DNA of 64,000 nucleotides from Flavobacteriaceae bacterium PS02293. GTDB lineage: Bacteria > Bacteroidota > Bacteroidia > Flavobacteriales > Weeksellaceae. The stretch lies in NCBI GenBank assembly GCA_029960045.1, contig JASCOV010000003.1:1-64000 (forward strand), read 5' to 3'. The position numbers and the translations under genes are program-made. The stretch's first letter is position 1. Every line of letters starts with the position of its first letter. This document shows, piece by piece, positions 36,692 through 45,672 of this stretch. The notes beneath the pieces are model-generated. The model was given only the letters and a program-made list of their open reading frames with translations, was not told the DNA's origin and did no database searches.

Positions 36692-36745
36692 AATTAAGAA
36701 TGAATAATTAAAAATGAAAATCTTACTAATTATTCATTCTTAATT
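36692..36745. terminator. Long perfect inverted repeat between the Crp/Fnr gene and panB
   Basis: Two 19-base arms (AATTAAGAATGAATAATTA and its complement) face each other across 16 bases. It lies after the regulator stop (36757) and next to the panB start (36683). It may terminate the regulator transcript; the arms lack the GC-rich stem of a typical terminator. Confidence 0.45.
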
Positions 36746-36756
36746 TTTAATTAGAT

Positions 36757-37470
36757 TTAAATTACGACATGACCAAGTTTGATCAGCTTGTCGCGGTTTA
36801 GGATCTTGATGTTTCTACCTTCAACAGAGATCAGATCATCCTGTTTGAATTCTGAGATTAGTCGAATCGCACTTTCTGTAGCAGTTCCGATAAGATTTGC
36901 GATTTCTTCTCTTGTCAAAGAGATCTTGATGAAGCCTTCTGGGTCTGTTCCTAATTTTTGTTCAAGTAGAATTAATATTTCTGCAAGTCTTTCTCTCACT
37001 GTTTTCTGTGCAAGGAAGGTAACTGTATTGGCAGACTCGCCTAATTCGTAAGCAATCTTTTGAAGCATTGCGTAGGATAATTTGGAATCTACTTCCAACA
37101 AATGTAAGAACACATCGGAAGGTAAAAACTGAACTTTCATAGGCGTCATAGCTTCTGCTTTTGCCTGAAAATTTTCCCCACAAAGCAAAGAACGATAACC
37201 AATCAAATCGTGGTCTTTACAAAACCTCAAAATCTGGTCTTTACCGTAAACACCTGACTTGGATAATTTTGCGGTTCCTTTTTCGATAAAATAAACTCCT
37301 TTCGGAGATTCACCATCATCAAAAACGACATCACCTTTTGCAAATTCCAAAACTTTTAATGCTTTTTCATACACTTCAAAATCTGCAGAATTAAGACTTT
37401 CGCGCAAAGAATCTTTATGGAAAGCTTTCGAGAAATTTTCTTCTATAACCAATTGTTGTTCAAGAGACAT
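36757..37470 (-). CDS. Crp/Fnr-family transcription regulator
   Basis: With the start at 37470 (MSLEQQ) the protein has 237 residues. It contains an N-terminal cyclic-nucleotide-like domain ('GDVVFDDGESPKGVYFIEKGTAKL') and a C-terminal winged helix with 'LTREEIANLIGTATESAIRLI'. Glu and Arg of the E-xx-SR recognition motif are kept; Ser is replaced. The protein has only two Cys, not four in the FNR arrangement, so it is not a classical Fe-S oxygen sensor. It is divergent from the cbb3 cluster. An in-frame ATG 7 codons upstream lies in the operator and is unlikely to be used. Confidence 0.9.
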   Translation of the reverse strand: MSLEQQLVIEENFSKAFHKDSLRESLNSADFEVYEKALKVLEFAKGDVVFDDGESPKGVYFIEKGTAKLSKSGVYGKDQILRFCKDHDLIGYRSLLCGENFQAKAEAMTPMKVQFLPSDVFLHLLEVDSKLSYAMLQKIAYELGESANTVTFLAQKTVRERLAEILILLEQKLGTDPEGFIKISLTREEIANLIGTATESAIRLISEFKQDDLISVEGRNIKILNRDKLIKLGHVVI

Positions 37471-37475
37471 ACCTA

Positions 37476-37520
37476 TGACATTTGTCAGCAAAAATAAGAC
37501 TTTTTAACACTACATACCAA
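37476..37520 (-). promoter_or_regulatory. Promoter and TGAC-N4-GTCA operator of the Crp/Fnr gene
   Basis: TTG (37518-37520), 21 bases and TATTTTTG (37489-37496) fit the Bacteroidota consensus exactly on the minus strand. Directly beyond the -7 box, at 37476-37487, lies the palindrome TGACATTTGTCA, covering the expected transcription start. The same TGAC-N4-GTCA occurs at the ccoS promoter, so this looks like an auto-repression site. Confidence 0.65.
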
Positions 37521-37531
37521 TATTTTTGACG

Positions 37532-37539
37532 TAATTTTG
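37532..37539 (+). promoter_or_regulatory. Predicted -7 element of ccoI
   Basis: TAATTTTG is a perfect TAnnTTTG match 27 bp before the ccoI start. The operator palindrome at 37476-37487 is about 64 bases upstream of the expected start point, a usual distance for Crp-type activation. Confidence 0.5.
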
Positions 37540-37565
37540 CAATCCAAATATCTGAGTAATTTTTA

Positions 37566-39944
37566 ATGGCAGAACAATGTTTTCACTGCGGGCAAAATAT
37601 CGATAAGGAACAAATTCTTTTTGATGAAAAATTATTTTGCTGCAACGGTTGCCAATCGGTTTATGAAATTCTGAACGTTCATAATCTTGACAATTTTTAC
37701 AATATCAACAAGCGCTCTGGGATAAGACCCAGCAACGAAAATAATTCCCAATTCGATTATCTGGACACGCCGGAAATATCTTCCAAAATTGTAGATTTTT
37801 CTGAAGGCGGAACTACGCTCGTGACTTTCAAAATTCCGGTAATCCATTGTTCTTCTTGCATCTGGCTTTTGGAAAGTCTTCATACAATCAATAAAAATAT
37901 AAAATATTCTCAGGTTAATTTCACAAGAAAAACGGTTCAAATTTCTTTCAAAGAAGATGAACTGAAGTTAAGTGAATTAGCAAAATTCCTGACCAATCTT
38001 GGATACAAGCCTGTCATCAATCTGGAAACGGCTGATAAAAAACACGATACGCTGGACAAAAGTCTTCTGATAAAATTGGCTGTTGCGGGATTTGCTTTCG
38101 GAAACGGAATGTTCTTCAGCTTCCCGGAGTATATTTCTGGAGACGATGTTTGGTTTCATTCTTACAAACATTTGTTCCGAGCTTTATTATTTTTATTTGC
38201 AACTGCGATTGTATTTTATTCAGCTTCAGATTATTACAAATCCGCTTGGTACGGTTTGAAGAATAAAATCATCAATATTGATGTTCCGATTGTTTTAGGA
38301 ATTTTCGTGCTTTACGGAAGGAGCATTTATGAAGTCGTAACAGATTATGGTCCAGGCTATTTCGACACACTTTGTGGATTATTGTTCTTTATGTTGCTTG
38401 GGAAAACATTTCAGAAAAGAACTTACAATACACTTTCTTACGACCGAGATTACAAATCTTTCTATCCAATTGCGGTTACAAAAGTTGATTTCGATGGGAA
38501 ACAGCAAAACATATTACTTTCAGAATTAGCTGTTGGCGACAGAATTATGGTTAGAAATCAGGAAATCATTCCTGTAGATTCGATTTTAATTAAAGGTGAA
38601 GGAAACATCGATAATAGCTTCATCACGGGAGAATCTGCTCATATTTCTAAAAAACCTGGCGACAAGATTTTTGCCGGAGGAAAACAAACAGGTTCGATTT
38701 TGGAACTGGAAGTCATCAAAAGTGTTGACCAAAGTTATCTGACTCAACTTTGGAACAAAGAGGCTTTCAAGAAAATGGAAACCGGACTTGATACTTTAAC
38801 AAATACAATTAGTAAATATTTTACATTCATCATTTTAGGCATTACGCTTCTTGCCGGAATCTATTGGGCAAGAATTGATACTGAAAAGATGTTTCAAGTG
38901 GTTTCTGCGATTCTGATTGTGGCTTGCCCGTGTGCTTTAGCTTTGTCGGCTCCGTTTACTTTTGGTCACATTATGAGGATTTTGGGTCGGAATAATTTCT
39001 ACGTGAAAGACACTTTGACGATTGAAAGATTGGCGAAAATCGACACTTTAGTTTTCGATAAAACGGGAACAATTACAGAAAGCAAAAAATCGAATATCAA
39101 TTATTTCGGAACTGAGATTGAAGATTTTGATTTGAAGAATATTAAATCACTTCTTAAAAACTCAAACCATCCGCTTTCCAAATCACTTTACAATTTCATT
39201 GAAGTTAATGATGATTATTTTGAAGTGGAAGATTTTGTGGAAATTTCCGGAAAAGGTTATCAGGGAAAAGTCCGAGGCGCGACCTATAAAATTGGTTCAG
39301 CAAGTTTTACAGGTGAAAAATCCCAAGACTTGGAAACTGCGGTTTACATTAAAAAGAATGAAACTTTCATCGGAAAATTCACTTTTAAAAATGAATACCG
39401 AAGTAATCTTTCTAAACTTTTCAATCATTTAAAAAATTATAAAATCAATATTCTGAGTGGCGATAATCCTTCAGAAAAATTGATTTTAGAAAAATTGATT
39501 CCGAATGTTTCCGAGATGAAATTCAATCAAAACCCGGAAAACAAACTTGATTTCATCAAAGAATTACAAGACAAGGGACAAAAAGTGGCAATGCTCGGCG
39601 ACGGATTAAATGATGCTGGAGCCTTAAAACAGAGTAATGTCGGAATCGCTATTTCAGACGACAGCAACTCTTTCACACCATCTTCCGATGTGATTATGAA
39701 CGGCGAAAAAATCCCGGAATTGGACAAATTCTTAGCACTTGCGAAAGACGCCATTACGATTGTAAAAATCACATTCATAATTAGTTTGTGTTACAATGTC
39801 ATCGGAGTCAGCTTTGCAGTTTCGGGACATATGCATCCACTTTTTGCGGCGATTTTTATGCCATTAAGTTCCGTAACCGTAGTAACATTCACGACACTTT
39901 CTACTTGGCTCAGAAGCTCCAAATACTTTAGGATAAACATTTAG
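37566..39944 (+). CDS. ccoI: Copper-transporting P1B ATPase of the cbb3 oxidase pathway
   Basis: The 792-residue inner-membrane ATPase is thought to supply copper for the cbb3 oxidase. N-terminal Cys-rich segments (Cys5, Cys8, Cys25, Cys26, Cys29) precede a metal-binding domain with CxxC at 95-98 ('HCSSC'). The channel motif Cys-Pro-Cys is at 454-456, the phosphorylated Asp498 in 'DKTGT', and 'MLGDGLNDAGAL' is the hinge. The N-terminal Cys-rich block and eight membrane segments are typical of CcoI/FixI. It starts the cco cluster, which is divergent from the Crp/Fnr gene. Confidence 0.93.
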   Translation: MAEQCFHCGQNIDKEQILFDEKLFCCNGCQSVYEILNVHNLDNFYNINKRSGIRPSNENNSQFDYLDTPEISSKIVDFSEGGTTLVTFKIPVIHCSSCIWLLESLHTINKNIKYSQVNFTRKTVQISFKEDELKLSELAKFLTNLGYKPVINLETADKKHDTLDKSLLIKLAVAGFAFGNGMFFSFPEYISGDDVWFHSYKHLFRALLFLFATAIVFYSASDYYKSAWYGLKNKIINIDVPIVLGIFVLYGRSIYEVVTDYGPGYFDTLCGLLFFMLLGKTFQKRTYNTLSYDRDYKSFYPIAVTKVDFDGKQQNILLSELAVGDRIMVRNQEIIPVDSILIKGEGNIDNSFITGESAHISKKPGDKIFAGGKQTGSILELEVIKSVDQSYLTQLWNKEAFKKMETGLDTLTNTISKYFTFIILGITLLAGIYWARIDTEKMFQVVSAILIVACPCALALSAPFTFGHIMRILGRNNFYVKDTLTIERLAKIDTLVFDKTGTITESKKSNINYFGTEIEDFDLKNIKSLLKNSNHPLSKSLYNFIEVNDDYFEVEDFVEISGKGYQGKVRGATYKIGSASFTGEKSQDLETAVYIKKNETFIGKFTFKNEYRSNLSKLFNHLKNYKINILSGDNPSEKLILEKLIPNVSEMKFNQNPENKLDFIKELQDKGQKVAMLGDGLNDAGALKQSNVGIAISDDSNSFTPSSDVIMNGEKIPELDKFLALAKDAITIVKITFIISLCYNVIGVSFAVSGHMHPLFAAIFMPLSSVTVVTFTTLSTWLRSSKYFRINI

Positions 39945-39991
39945 AATGCCTTTATTTAGAGTGATTATAAATTATCCATATTTCCGCCATT

Positions 39992-40023
39992 CTGACCAAA
40001 GTCAGTAATTTTCACTAAATTTG
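39992..40023 (+). promoter_or_regulatory. TGAC-N4-GTCA operator and promoter before ccoS
   Basis: The perfect palindrome CTGAC-CAAA-GTCAG (39992-40005) lies just upstream of TAAATTTG (40016-40023), a perfect -7 box. A second TAAATTTG is at 40039-40046, too near the start codon. The palindrome replaces the usual -33 position, as expected for an activator-dependent promoter. It shares TGAC-N4-GTCA with the regulator's own promoter. Confidence 0.6.
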
Positions 40024-40054
40024 ACGACTGTTTTACCTTAAATTTGCGGCTGAT

Positions 40055-40243
40055 ATGGAGATTCTCTATTTGATGATTATCTGCAGCGTTTCTTTAGCTG
40101 TTATTTTTCTAATAATTTTTATTATTGGTGCTAAAAAAGGACAGTTTGAAGACGATGAATCACCAGCGGTTAGAATTCTATTTGACGACGAGGTGAAGAC
40201 AGAAAAGGAGACAGACACTCCTGAAAAAAAAGATAAAGAATAA
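40055..40243 (+). CDS. ccoS: cbb3 oxidase assembly protein CcoS
   Basis: The 62-residue protein is a single-membrane-span protein ('MIICSVSLAVIFLIIFIIGA') with the 'GAKKGQFEDDESPAVRILFDDE' motif, core 'GQFEDDESPAVRILFDD', that is diagnostic for CcoS/FixS. CcoS is required for maturation of the oxidase. The tail is acidic/Lys-rich. It lies 15 bp before ccoNO. Confidence 0.93.
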   Translation: MEILYLMIICSVSLAVIFLIIFIIGAKKGQFEDDESPAVRILFDDEVKTEKETDTPEKKDKE

Positions 40244-40258
40244 TTGCTATTTGTAGAT

Positions 40259-42544
40259 ATGGAGACACAAAAATTTAGTTATGACAACGGAATCGTTCGC
40301 GCCTTTCTTATCGCGACGGTTGTTTTCGGCTTGACCGGTTTTTTACTCGGACTTACTGCCGCGTTGTTACTATTTTATCCTGAATTACCAGAGTTTTTCT
40401 TGGGAACAGACGATACGACAATCAACACTTTGAGAAGTGGTGGATTGCAGGGATTAATTGATTCTCAGGGTGCATTCGGATTCGGAAGGATAAGAATGAT
40501 GCACACGAGCACAGTAATTTTCGCCTTTGTGGGGAACAGTTTCTTTGCAGGATTCTATTATTCTATGCAGAGATTATTGAAAACCAGAATGTGGAGTGAT
40601 ACTTTGTCTTGGGTTCATTTCTGGGGTTGGCAACTAATGTTGGTAACAACTCTTATCACATTCCTTATGGGAATCAATACATCCAAAGAATACGCAGAAC
40701 ACGAGTGGCCAATTGATATATTGATTACTGTAGTGTGGGTAATTTTTGGTTTCAATATGTTCGCTACGATAGCTGTTAGAAAAGTAAGACATTTGTATGT
40801 TGCAATTTGGTTCTACATCGGGACTTGGGTTGCAGTAGCAATGCTTCACATATTCAACAACTTAGAAGTTCCTTTATCTTTCTCAGGATGGAAATCCTAT
40901 TCTGCTTATGCAGGTGTAAAAGATGCACTGGTACAATGGTGGTATGGTCATAATGCAGTTGCATTCTTCTTGACAACACCGGTTCTTGGAATGATGTATT
41001 ATTTCGTTCCGAAGGCTGCAGACAGACCAGTTTTCTCATATAAACTATCGATTATTCACTTTTGGTCGTTGATCTTCGTCTATATTTGGGCAGGTCCTCA
41101 CCATTTACAATATACTTCATTACCAGCTTGGGCTCAGGCTGTAGGAACAGGTTTCTCTATTATGCTAATTGCACCATCTTGGGGGGGTATGCTTAACGGG
41201 CTATTGACTTTGAGAGGAGCTTGGGATAAAGTAAGAGAAAATCCGGTTCTTAAATTCTTTGTTGTTGCTGTAACTTGTTATGGTATGGCAACTTTTGAAG
41301 GTCCACTTTTGGCAACTAAAACAGTTAACAAAGTAGGTCACTTTACAGACTGGGTTATTGGTCACGTTCACTTAGGTGCACTTGGATGGAATGGTTTTAT
41401 GGCATTTGGAGTTATTTATTATTTAGTTCCAATAATGTGGAGAACCAAACTTTGGTCTGTGAAATTAGCTAACTGGCATTTTTGGTTAGGTACTTTCGGG
41501 ATTATCTTCTACGCAGTTCCTTTGTATATCGCTGGATTTACACAAGGATTGATGTGGAAACAATTCAACCCGGACGGAACTTTGATGTACAAAAACTGGT
41601 TGGATACTGTTACAGCAATTCTACCATTCTTTAAACTAAGATTCGTTGGAGGATTATTATACTTCTCCGGTTCTGTTCTTATGGTTGTTAACCTAATTGC
41701 AACGGCAAGAAAAGGATCTTTCCAAAAAGAAGTTCCAGTTGAAGTTCCTGCATTAGCAAAAATCAATAAAGGAAGAAAAGAAGGCGAAACATTCCACCTT
41801 TGGTTGGAGAGAACACCATTGTATTTATCAATTTTATCTTTCATTGTAATTGCAATTGGAGGATCTATGGAAATCCTTCCAACAATATTCATTAAAGAAA
41901 ACGTACCTACAATTTCTGCTGTGAAGCCTTATTCACCATTAGAATTGGAAGGTAGAGATCTATACATCAGAGAAGGTTGTAATGCTTGTCACTCACAGAT
42001 GATTCGTCCTTTCCGAGATGAAGTTGTAAGATTCAATGGTAAAAACGGACAATACTCCAAAGCTGGAGAATATATCTACGACAGACCATTCCTTTGGGGA
42101 TCTAAAAGAACAGGTCCGGATTTGCAGAGAGAAGGTGGCGCAAGACCAGATTCTTGGCACTTCAAGCATATGCTAAATCCAAGATGGACATCAGCAGGTT
42201 CCATTATGCCAAGATTCCCTTGGTTGATAGAAAATGAACTTGACAGAAGTAAAACTAAAGCTAAATTGGAATTGATGAAAAATACTTTCGATGTTCCATA
42301 TACAAAAGCTCAGATCGACAGTATGGATTCTTGGATGAATCATCAGGCTAATGGTGTTGTGAAAAATATTTTTGCAGAAGCCAATGACGTAAAAGTTAAT
42401 TATGAAACCAGTAAAGCTGAAAAAACTAAAGCTGGAGAAAAATTTGTTCCAATTGAAAAGAGAGAGATCGTAGCATTGATCGCCTATCTACAAAGATTAG
42501 GAACTGACATCAAAACGACTGAAGTAAAAACTGCTAGTAATTAA
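40259..42544 (+). CDS. ccoN/ccoO: cbb3 cytochrome oxidase subunits I and II (fused CcoN-CcoO)
   Basis: The chosen start (40259, METQKF) gives 761 residues; a TTG five codons upstream gives only a stub. Residues about 1-490 are CcoN: 12 or so membrane segments with haem/copper His motifs 'WWYGHNAVAFF' and 'GHVHLGALGWNGF' and 'GPHHLQYTSLPAW'. Residues about 550-760 are CcoO with the haem c site 'EGCNACHSQMIRPFRDE'. Fusion of the catalytic and monohaem subunits is usual in Bacteroidota. It reduces oxygen to water with high affinity and pumps protons. Confidence 0.95.
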   Translation: METQKFSYDNGIVRAFLIATVVFGLTGFLLGLTAALLLFYPELPEFFLGTDDTTINTLRSGGLQGLIDSQGAFGFGRIRMMHTSTVIFAFVGNSFFAGFYYSMQRLLKTRMWSDTLSWVHFWGWQLMLVTTLITFLMGINTSKEYAEHEWPIDILITVVWVIFGFNMFATIAVRKVRHLYVAIWFYIGTWVAVAMLHIFNNLEVPLSFSGWKSYSAYAGVKDALVQWWYGHNAVAFFLTTPVLGMMYYFVPKAADRPVFSYKLSIIHFWSLIFVYIWAGPHHLQYTSLPAWAQAVGTGFSIMLIAPSWGGMLNGLLTLRGAWDKVRENPVLKFFVVAVTCYGMATFEGPLLATKTVNKVGHFTDWVIGHVHLGALGWNGFMAFGVIYYLVPIMWRTKLWSVKLANWHFWLGTFGIIFYAVPLYIAGFTQGLMWKQFNPDGTLMYKNWLDTVTAILPFFKLRFVGGLLYFSGSVLMVVNLIATARKGSFQKEVPVEVPALAKINKGRKEGETFHLWLERTPLYLSILSFIVIAIGGSMEILPTIFIKENVPTISAVKPYSPLELEGRDLYIREGCNACHSQMIRPFRDEVVRFNGKNGQYSKAGEYIYDRPFLWGSKRTGPDLQREGGARPDSWHFKHMLNPRWTSAGSIMPRFPWLIENELDRSKTKAKLELMKNTFDVPYTKAQIDSMDSWMNHQANGVVKNIFAEANDVKVNYETSKAEKTKAGEKFVPIEKREIVALIAYLQRLGTDIKTTEVKTASN

Positions 42545-42556
42545 ATTTAAAATAAA

Positions 42557-42754
42557 ATGATTCCGCAAAGTTTTAAAGACATCGTCTCCAATGTGGAAAA
42601 TGCAGGTTTGTTTCAAACCATTGCAATGATCATCTTCATTTTATTCTTTGTAGTAATGGTTTATATTGTTATCAACAGACCAAAAAAATATTACAACGAA
42701 GAAGAAAATGCACCTTTGGAAAAAGATCATAAAGACGACGAATTTACTTTGTAA
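42557..42754 (+). CDS. ccoQ: CcoQ-like small subunit
   Basis: The 65-residue protein has one membrane span ('TIAMIIFILFFVVMVYIVI') followed by 'NRPKKYYNEEENAPLEKD'. The 'RPKKYYxEEE' stretch after a single span is the CcoQ/FixQ pattern; this subunit stabilises the oxidase. It lies between ccoNO and ccoP at 12 and 20 bp, as usual. Confidence 0.85.
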   Translation: MIPQSFKDIVSNVENAGLFQTIAMIIFILFFVVMVYIVINRPKKYYNEEENAPLEKDHKDDEFTL

Positions 42755-42774
42755 TTAAAAAAAGATAATTAATC

Positions 42775-43650
42775 ATGAAAAGAAGAACACCTGCTTATAT
42801 TAATATTCCAATCGTTTTAGGATTACTAATTATAGTTTTTTACATGTTTACCCAAACATCAGATTTTCTGTCTACCAAATTCTTTCTTGGAACGGCTTTA
42901 ATCAGTATTGTTGTGGTATTAATCCAAGGTGCAATTGGGGATTTGATTGAGAATGAAAAATTCAAAAAGCTAACTGATACAGAAAAAGCAGCTTATATTT
43001 CTGACAAAAAAGTACCTTACTTCCAATATCTTTGGAATGGTGCTTTCAAAAGTCAAGGTGAAAAAGAAGAAAAAGACATCCTTATCGACCACGGTTTCGA
43101 TGGCATTATGGAGCTAGACAATCAGCTTCCAAAATGGTGGTTGGGGTTATTCTACTTCGGTGTTGCTTATTGTATTTTATATATATCTTCTTATTTCTTA
43201 ACAGATTTCGCTCATCCTTACAAAGAATATGAGCAGGAATACAGAGAGCAGACTGCCGCTATCAATGATTATATGGCAACTGTTACGCAGCCAACTTTAG
43301 AAACAGCTGTTTTCTCTGAAGACAATGTAGAAGCTGGTAAAGCAGTTTTCGAAACCAACTGTGTGTCTTGTCACGGAGAAGGTGGAAAAGGAGGTATTGG
43401 TCCTAACTTAACAGACAATTTCTGGATCAACCAACCAGAGAAAACATTATTCAAAACTGTTTTCTGGATGGTAGAAAACGGAAGTCCAAATAACCCAACA
43501 ATGCAGGCTTGGGGTAAAAACGGTGTAGTTTCCGGATTTGATATGCAAAATGTGGCAGCTTATGTCTATCATATCAATCAAGAACAAGCTCCTGCAAAAG
43601 ATGGCGCTGCTCCTCAGGGAACAGAAGCACATTGGGAAAAATCTAAATAA
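42775..43650 (+). CDS. ccoP: cbb3 cytochrome oxidase subunit III (CcoP), single haem
   Basis: The 291-residue membrane-anchored cytochrome c has two or three N-terminal spans, the FixP/CcoP N-domain ('HGFDGIMELDNQLPKWWLGLFY', core 'DGIMELDNQLPKWW'), and a periplasmic domain with a single CxxCH ('NCVSCHGEGGKGGIGPNL') and distal Met in 'NPTMQAWG'. Proteobacterial CcoP has two haems; only one is present here, as in many Bacteroidota. It shuttles electrons to the CcoO haem. Confidence 0.93.
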   Translation: MKRRTPAYINIPIVLGLLIIVFYMFTQTSDFLSTKFFLGTALISIVVVLIQGAIGDLIENEKFKKLTDTEKAAYISDKKVPYFQYLWNGAFKSQGEKEEKDILIDHGFDGIMELDNQLPKWWLGLFYFGVAYCILYISSYFLTDFAHPYKEYEQEYREQTAAINDYMATVTQPTLETAVFSEDNVEAGKAVFETNCVSCHGEGGKGGIGPNLTDNFWINQPEKTLFKTVFWMVENGSPNNPTMQAWGKNGVVSGFDMQNVAAYVYHINQEQAPAKDGAAPQGTEAHWEKSK

Positions 43651-43658
43651 TATCATAT

Positions 43659-43745
43659 AAAAGAGATTGTCAAAGAATATCGTTCTGTTCGGAATGGTAT
43701 TTGAAAATGAATAGTACACTGTTCATTCTCGGGACAATCTCTTTT
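43659..43745 (+). ncRNA. Nested stem-loop element between ccoP and ccoG
   Basis: A perfect 13-bp outer stem (AAAAGAGATTGTC at 43659-43671, GACAATCTCTTTT at 43733-43745, then T residues) encloses two further hairpins: about 43675-43701 (AATATCGTTC / GAATGGTATT type) and 43706-43725 (AATGAATAGT / ACTGTTCATT, one G-T pair). The outer stem ends in a T run, so it can act as a terminator or attenuator between the oxidase genes and ccoG. The complex interior is more than a plain terminator needs and may derive from a mobile palindromic element. Confidence 0.6.
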
Positions 43746-43760
43746 TTTATCTAAAATATT

Positions 43761-45212
43761 ATGAGTACTACAGAAAAAAAATACAACGAAGCGGAAAGCT
43801 GGGTCGTAGAAGCTGAAACATTCAGAGACTCTGTAGGTACAATGGATAATACCGGTAAAAGAAAATGGGTATTTCCAAGAAAACCTAAAGGAAAATATAC
43901 CAATTACAGAGTTCTTGTAAGTATCTTATTATTAGCAATATATTTTGCTATTCCATTCCTGAAATTCAATGGAAATCCTATTTTATTATTCAATATTATA
44001 GAGCGTCAGTTCTTTATATTTGGACAGCCTTTCTATCCTCAGGATTTCTTTATTCTTGCTTTAGGTGCAATTGTTTCATTAATATTCATCATCATCTTTA
44101 CCGTAGTTTTCGGAAGGATATTTTGTGGATGGATTTGTCCTCAGACTATTTTCCTTGAAATGATATTCCGTAAAATAGAATATGCAATCGAAGGCGACAG
44201 AAACAAACAGATTAGACTTGATAATCAAGAATGGGATACAGAAAAGATTTGGAAACGTTCTTTGAAATGGTTCACTTTCCTGCTAATTTCCATCATCATT
44301 ACCCACATTATGTTTATGTATATTGTTGGTTATGAAGAGGTTTTCAAAATAATGCAGCAGGGTCCTTTTGAAAAGCCTACCAATTTCCTGGTAATGATTA
44401 TGTTCACAGCAGCATTTTACTTTGTGTTTGCGTGGTTCCGAGAGCAGGTTTGTACAATGGTTTGTCCTTACGGAAGACTTCAAGGTGTTTTGATTGACAA
44501 AGAAACCATTAACGTTTTTTACGATTATAAAAGAGGAGAAAACCGTGCTAAATGGAAAAAAGGTGAAGACAGAAAAACTGAAGGCAAAGGCGACTGTATC
44601 GATTGTAAACAATGCGTTGTAGTTTGTCCAACAGGAATCGATATTCGTGATGGTCTTCAGATGGAATGCGTAAACTGTACTGCTTGTATTGACGCTTGTG
44701 ATGAAGTGATGGTAAAAGTAGGTCTTCCACCAGGATTAATCCGTTATGCATCGGAAAAAGAAATCGAGGAACAAGAAAAATTCAAGTTCTCCGGCAGGAT
44801 GAAAGCTTACAGTGCTGTTTTGCTGGTTCTTGTTGCTTTCTTAGGCGGATTGCTTTATAACAGAGGCGAAATGGAAGCTAAATTCCTGAAACCTCCAGGT
44901 TCTACTTTCTTCGTAAGAGACGGTAAAATCACCAATACTTACAACTACACTTTCCTTAATAAATCTAACGAAAACAAAACCGTTATCATCAAAATCATCG
45001 AACCTAAAAATGGTGAAATATCATCCGGAACTTCTACAAAAATTGTGATGAAAAGAGATGCGATGATAAAAGGAACGATCAATGTGAGTTTCCCTGAAGG
45101 TCAAATCAAACTATCAAAACAAAATCTGCAATTAGGCGTTTATGATATGAATGGTGAACTTCTGGATTCTTATAACACTTACTTTGAAGGTCCATTCAAA
45201 TTTCAATTTTAA
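43761..45212 (+). CDS. ccoG: cbb3 oxidase accessory protein CcoG
   Basis: The 483-residue membrane protein has five spans and two [4Fe-4S]-type clusters: 'GRIFCGWICPQTIF' and 'CTMVCPYGRLQG' in membrane loops, then 'CIDCKQCVVVCPTG' and 'CVNCTACIDACDEVM'. A C-terminal immunoglobulin-like domain (about 370-483) follows. CcoG/RdxA is an iron-sulfur oxidoreductase in copper delivery to cbb3. Order ccoP, ccoG, ccoH is standard. Confidence 0.95.
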   Translation: MSTTEKKYNEAESWVVEAETFRDSVGTMDNTGKRKWVFPRKPKGKYTNYRVLVSILLLAIYFAIPFLKFNGNPILLFNIIERQFFIFGQPFYPQDFFILALGAIVSLIFIIIFTVVFGRIFCGWICPQTIFLEMIFRKIEYAIEGDRNKQIRLDNQEWDTEKIWKRSLKWFTFLLISIIITHIMFMYIVGYEEVFKIMQQGPFEKPTNFLVMIMFTAAFYFVFAWFREQVCTMVCPYGRLQGVLIDKETINVFYDYKRGENRAKWKKGEDRKTEGKGDCIDCKQCVVVCPTGIDIRDGLQMECVNCTACIDACDEVMVKVGLPPGLIRYASEKEIEEQEKFKFSGRMKAYSAVLLVLVAFLGGLLYNRGEMEAKFLKPPGSTFFVRDGKITNTYNYTFLNKSNENKTVIIKIIEPKNGEISSGTSTKIVMKRDAMIKGTINVSFPEGQIKLSKQNLQLGVYDMNGELLDSYNTYFEGPFKFQF

Positions 45213-45222
45213 TATTTAATTA

Positions 45223-45672
45223 ATGAAAAATCTAAATTGGGGACACGGATTGATGATTGCATTGGGATGCTTCATTCTTTTCATTTTATTTCTCATCTTT
45301 ATTTTTCCGATGGGAAAACAGAATGCCGAAATGATTTCCAATAATTATTACGAAGAAGAACTTCAGTATCAGGACATCATCGATGCAAAAAATAATGCAG
45401 CGAAACTCGAACAAACTCCGACTTATAAAGCAACAAGCGAAGGAATTTTGATAACATTTCCAGAAACTATAAAAGTGGATGAAAATACAGTCAATTTTGT
45501 TTTGTTCAGAACGGAAGATTCTAATCTGGATGTAAAAAAAGAAGTGACTTTGCAACACAACCTTTTCTTGATTCCTTCAAAAGTAATTTCGAAAGGTTCC
45601 TACACTTTAAAGCTAAAATGGAAAGAAAGCAAGAAACCTTATCAGGTGGATTATGACATCTTATGGAAATAG
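45223..45672 (+). CDS. ccoH: cbb3 oxidase assembly protein CcoH (FixH-like)
   Basis: The 149-residue protein has an N-terminal membrane anchor ('GLMIALGCFILFILFLIFIFP') and a periplasmic beta-rich domain with 'NYYEEELQYQDIIDAKNNAAKL', the FixH signature, core 'NYYEEELQYQ'. FixH is needed for stable oxidase assembly. Its end overlaps the start of the next gene by 10 bp. Confidence 0.88.
   Translation: MKNLNWGHGLMIALGCFILFILFLIFIFPMGKQNAEMISNNYYEEELQYQDIIDAKNNAAKLEQTPTYKATSEGILITFPETIKVDENTVNFVLFRTEDSNLDVKKEVTLQHNLFLIPSKVISKGSYTLKLKWKESKKPYQVDYDILWK

Noticed and set aside
37471..37491. Longer start for the Crp/Fnr gene (ATG at 37491)
   Set aside because: It would place the operator palindrome and the expected transcription start inside the coding region. 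The ATG at 37470 fits the promoter better.
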